This document shows, one piece after another, positions 5,192-7,493 of a DNA stretch of 7,493 nt. The first letter of the stretch is position 1, and every line of letters starts with the position of its first letter. Source of the DNA: Natronohydrobacter sp. (lineage in GTDB: Bacteria > Pseudomonadota > Alphaproteobacteria > Rhodobacterales > Rhodobacteraceae); NCBI GenBank assembly GCA_007116445.1, contig SKIM01000175.1, positions 1-7,493 of the forward strand. Reading direction: 5' to 3'. The translations under genes were made by a program, and so were the position numbers. The notes beneath the pieces were generated by a model. The model worked only from the letters and a program-made list of their open reading frames with translations. It searched no databases and was not told the origin of the DNA.

Positions 5192-7279
5192 ATGAAAACT
5201 GTAGCGCATCCTCGCCCGTCGCTTCTGACGCAACTTATCACCGGGGCCCCTGAAACCGGGGCACCCAGCCTGTGGCATCAGACCGAATTGGTGGATCAGT
5301 TCCCTTCGGATCGTTTGCGCGCGCTAGAGGCGCATCGCCGGGAGGTGACGCCGACATGGCTTGATCGTATTGGAATGGGGTTTTCTGCCCATGTGGCGGG
5401 CCTGCGTCCGCAATTGCCGCGTCTGCGCAGGCTTGCAACGCGTGTTCTGAAGCGTCGATTAGACTTTAGCGCAATGCCAGAAGATATGTTCGCCGGAACA
5501 CTGCGCGATGTTGCGGATCAGTGCCGGATTTCCCATCGGGCTGCGGCGCGTGATGTCGGTCTGGGCGATCTGGTGGCACTGGCGGCCGTGTCAGAGGCCG
5601 TTTTCCGTGTGAATGGCTTTGTCCCGCATCGAGAGCAGCTCATGGCGGCGATTGCGTTGCTGGAAGGGCGCATGGCCGAAATGGCCACAGGCGAGGGCAA
5701 GACCATCACCGCGGCCATCGCGGCGACTGTTGCCGCTTGGCGCGGGCTCCCGTGCCACGTTGTGACGGCCAATGATTATCTGGCGGCGCGCGATGCAGAG
5801 CTTGGCCAGCCACTGTTCGCCTTGTGTCAGGTCTCTGCGGCTTCGGTCACGGGCGACACGCCGCCAGAGGCGCGCGCGGTCGGCTATCGTCACGACATTG
5901 TCTATACCACGGCCAAGGATCTTCTGGCCGATCACTTGCGCGATCAACTGGCACTTGGCCAAAGGGGGTTTCGTGTTCGCTTTGCGCTTGCTGCCGCACG
6001 CAACGGCGCACAAGCTGACGTGCCGGATGTCACCACGCGTGGCCTGTTTCAAGTGATCGTGGATGAAGCCGATAGCGTGCTGATCGATGAGGCCCTGACA
6101 CCGCTGATCATCTCTGCCCAGCGTCCAGACGATTTGTTGGTTGATGCCGCACAAGAGGCAGTACGCCTTGCGCGCGCGCTGACACCAGAAGCTGATTACC
6201 GTATCCGGCACATGCTTCGCGATGTGCAATTGACCAGCTCTGGCAAAGAGATGCTGCACCGCCTGACACGACAGCTTGATCCTTTTTGGCGTCGGCGTGA
6301 TCGTGCCGAAGAGTTGGTGCAGATGGCATTATATGCCGACCATATGATGGAACGCGACCGCCACTTTGTTGTCGAAGATGGCAAAGTTGTGCTGATAGAC
6401 GAGTTGACAGGGCGCTTGGCGCGTCAGCGCACTCTTTCCCTTGGCATGCAGCAGGTTTTGGAAGCTGCCGAGGGGTTGGAGATATCACCTCTCAGCGAAG
6501 TGCGCGCGCGCCAGAGTTTTCAGCGCTTCTTTCGCCTGTTCCGCCGGTTGGGCGGCATGACAGGCACCGCGAGCGAGGCACGAAGCGAGTTTGCCCGCGC
6601 ATACGGGTTGACGACACTCAAAATCCCCACGCATCGCAAGGTTCGCCGCCGCCGTTGGGCGACGCGCGTCTTTGCAAACGAACAGGCCAAATTCGCCGCG
6701 ATTGCGACAGAGGCCGCGCAACTCTCGCGCGCAGGTCGCGCCGTGCTGATTGGTGTGCGCAGTGTGCGTGTCTCCGAGGCGTTGCACGCGTATCTGATGC
6801 AGGCCCATCCCGATGTGCCGATCAAGATGCTGAACGCCGTCAATAACGAACATGAAAGCACAGTGGTGGCCGCCGCTGGTCAACGCGGTGCGTTGACGAT
6901 TGCGACCAACCTTGCCGGGCGCGGCACAGATATAAAACTGGACCCAAGCGTGCGCGAAAAAGGCGGCCTGCATGTGATTGTTGCAGAGTCTAACGATTTT
7001 CTACGCATTGATCGGCAATTGATTGGGCGATGTGCGCGGCAAGGCGATCCGGGAAGCTATCGGCGGTTCATATCCTTGGATGAAGAATTGATCCGCCGGT
7101 TTCTGCCGCACCCGCTGCTGGCGCTATGGCAACTGCAACGCAGTGCCATTCCGCCCCTGAATGGCGCGATGGCGATTGCAATGATCAGGCAGGTGCAAGC
7201 GCGTGCGGCCCGTCTTGCGGTGCGTCAGCGGCTTCAGACGCTGAAAGCCGACATTGAATCAGACAAGGCAGGCATATGA
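5192..7279 (+). CDS. accessory SecA-like ATPase, C-terminally short
   Basis: A 695-residue SecA-family motor. Walker A is AEMATGEGKT (162-171, Lys170); NDYLAARDAE is at 194-203; Walker B is IVDEADSVLIDEA (289-301). A preprotein-crosslinking-like region spans about 215-390, then SFQRFFRLF and GGMTGTA (442-459), ATNLAGRGTDIKL (571-583), and RIDRQLIGRCARQGDPG (605-621) with motif VI arginines 613 and 616. The ATPase therefore looks competent. The housekeeping EARTPLIIS loop reads EALTPLIIS (Leu302). After NBD2 only about 58 residues remain, ending in a helix (MIRQVQARAARLAVRQRLQT) that resembles the start of the scaffold helix. The wing domain, two-helix finger and zinc tail are missing. The N-terminus is about 60 residues longer than in E. 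coli SecA; Met62 is a possible later start, but ATG 5192 fits the three-base gap. An in-frame TGAP duplication (residues 17-20, 22-25) makes a small GC hairpin near 5246-5262. It is not the housekeeping SecA. Confidence 0.93.
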   Translation: MKTVAHPRPSLLTQLITGAPETGAPSLWHQTELVDQFPSDRLRALEAHRREVTPTWLDRIGMGFSAHVAGLRPQLPRLRRLATRVLKRRLDFSAMPEDMFAGTLRDVADQCRISHRAAARDVGLGDLVALAAVSEAVFRVNGFVPHREQLMAAIALLEGRMAEMATGEGKTITAAIAATVAAWRGLPCHVVTANDYLAARDAELGQPLFALCQVSAASVTGDTPPEARAVGYRHDIVYTTAKDLLADHLRDQLALGQRGFRVRFALAAARNGAQADVPDVTTRGLFQVIVDEADSVLIDEALTPLIISAQRPDDLLVDAAQEAVRLARALTPEADYRIRHMLRDVQLTSSGKEMLHRLTRQLDPFWRRRDRAEELVQMALYADHMMERDRHFVVEDGKVVLIDELTGRLARQRTLSLGMQQVLEAAEGLEISPLSEVRARQSFQRFFRLFRRLGGMTGTASEARSEFARAYGLTTLKIPTHRKVRRRRWATRVFANEQAKFAAIATEAAQLSRAGRAVLIGVRSVRVSEALHAYLMQAHPDVPIKMLNAVNNEHESTVVAAAGQRGALTIATNLAGRGTDIKLDPSVREKGGLHVIVAESNDFLRIDRQLIGRCARQGDPGSYRRFISLDEELIRRFLPHPLLALWQLQRSAIPPLNGAMAIAMIRQVQARAARLAVRQRLQTLKADIESDKAGI

Positions 7280-7493
7280 ATTCTTCAGCTCCTTCACACC
7301 AGTTCAACTCTGTACTTGGTGCCATCCGGGGGATTGCCGATTTTCGCGGTAACCCTACGGAATACTGGCGCCGCCTTGCAGAGATTGCACGAGATCTCTC
7401 GGGGGCAGACGCGTGCTACCTGTATTGGCGCAAGGCTGATCCTTCGGGGGGTGGGGCGTGGAAGGTGCTGGAGAGTGTTCGCGCAGGGGGCGA
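7276..7493 (+). CDS. 5' end of a probable GAF-domain protein (partial)
   Basis: The ATG at 7276 overlaps the SecA-like stop (ATGA), so this gene belongs to the same operon and is translationally coupled. The window cuts it after 72 codons. There is no signal peptide or membrane segment so far. Residues 28-72 resemble the opening of a GAF domain: an amphipathic helix TEYWRRLAEIARDLSGADAC, a strand ACYLYWRKAD, a glycine-rich turn, and a second strand AWKVLESVRA. From this fragment the rest cannot be judged. GAF modules can bind small ligands or mediate interaction, and a fusion to an adaptor (HlyD) or a regulatory output domain is possible. The domain call is tentative. Confidence 0.7.
   Translation, partial: MNSSAPSHQFNSVLGAIRGIADFRGNPTEYWRRLAEIARDLSGADACYLYWRKADPSGGGAWKVLESVRAGG

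Noticed and set aside
5192..7279. Housekeeping secA
   Set aside because: Too short, lacks the C-terminal domains, has diverged loop residues, and sits in an accessory export operon rather than a housekeeping context.
1..7493. Mobile element, CRISPR array, tRNA or rRNA
   Set aside because: No transposase or integrase motif, no spaced direct repeats, no terminal inverted repeats and no recognisable RNA gene was seen on either strand; nearly all the sequence is accounted for by protein genes.

Overview
The window looks like a chromosomal segment from an alphaproteobacterium, most likely in or near the Rhodobacterales. This rests on moderately GC-rich DNA, codon use dominated by CTG, CGC, GCG and GAT with few AT-rich codons, and the flavour of the proteins; no rRNA or other marker gene is present to confirm it. 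Every supported gene lies on the + strand.

Layout: the last 28 codons of an unidentified gene (1-87) are followed by a 90-base gap. Then comes a tightly packed run of genes that reads as one operon: a 110-residue DUF3467-type protein (178-510); a TolC-family outer-membrane factor with a lipoprotein-type signal (522-2111); a secreted HlyD/AcrA-type periplasmic adaptor (2111-2953); a 75-base gap that may hold a 20-codon leader ORF; a 719-residue membrane protein fusing a PqqD-like domain, an M50 site-2-protease core and a HlyD-like half (3029-5188); a SecA-like ATPase that stops about where the long scaffold helix should be (5192-7279); and the first 72 codons of a probable GAF-domain protein (7276 to the window end). 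Junctions are overlaps or gaps of 11 bases or less, apart from the 75-base gap.

Taken together, the operon has the outer-membrane channel and periplasmic adaptor of a type I secretion or efflux machine. The ABC or RND inner-membrane pump that normally goes with them is absent from the window. Its place is taken by a PqqD/M50/HlyD membrane protein and a SecA-like motor. The simplest reading (inference) is an unconventional export machine: a SecA-like ATPase supplies energy, the PqqD-like domain recognises a peptide or leader, the M50 core cleaves or gates it, and HlyD modules connect to the TolC-like channel. The substrate is not visible here and may be encoded just outside the window. No tRNA, rRNA, CRISPR array, insertion sequence or convincing terminator was seen.
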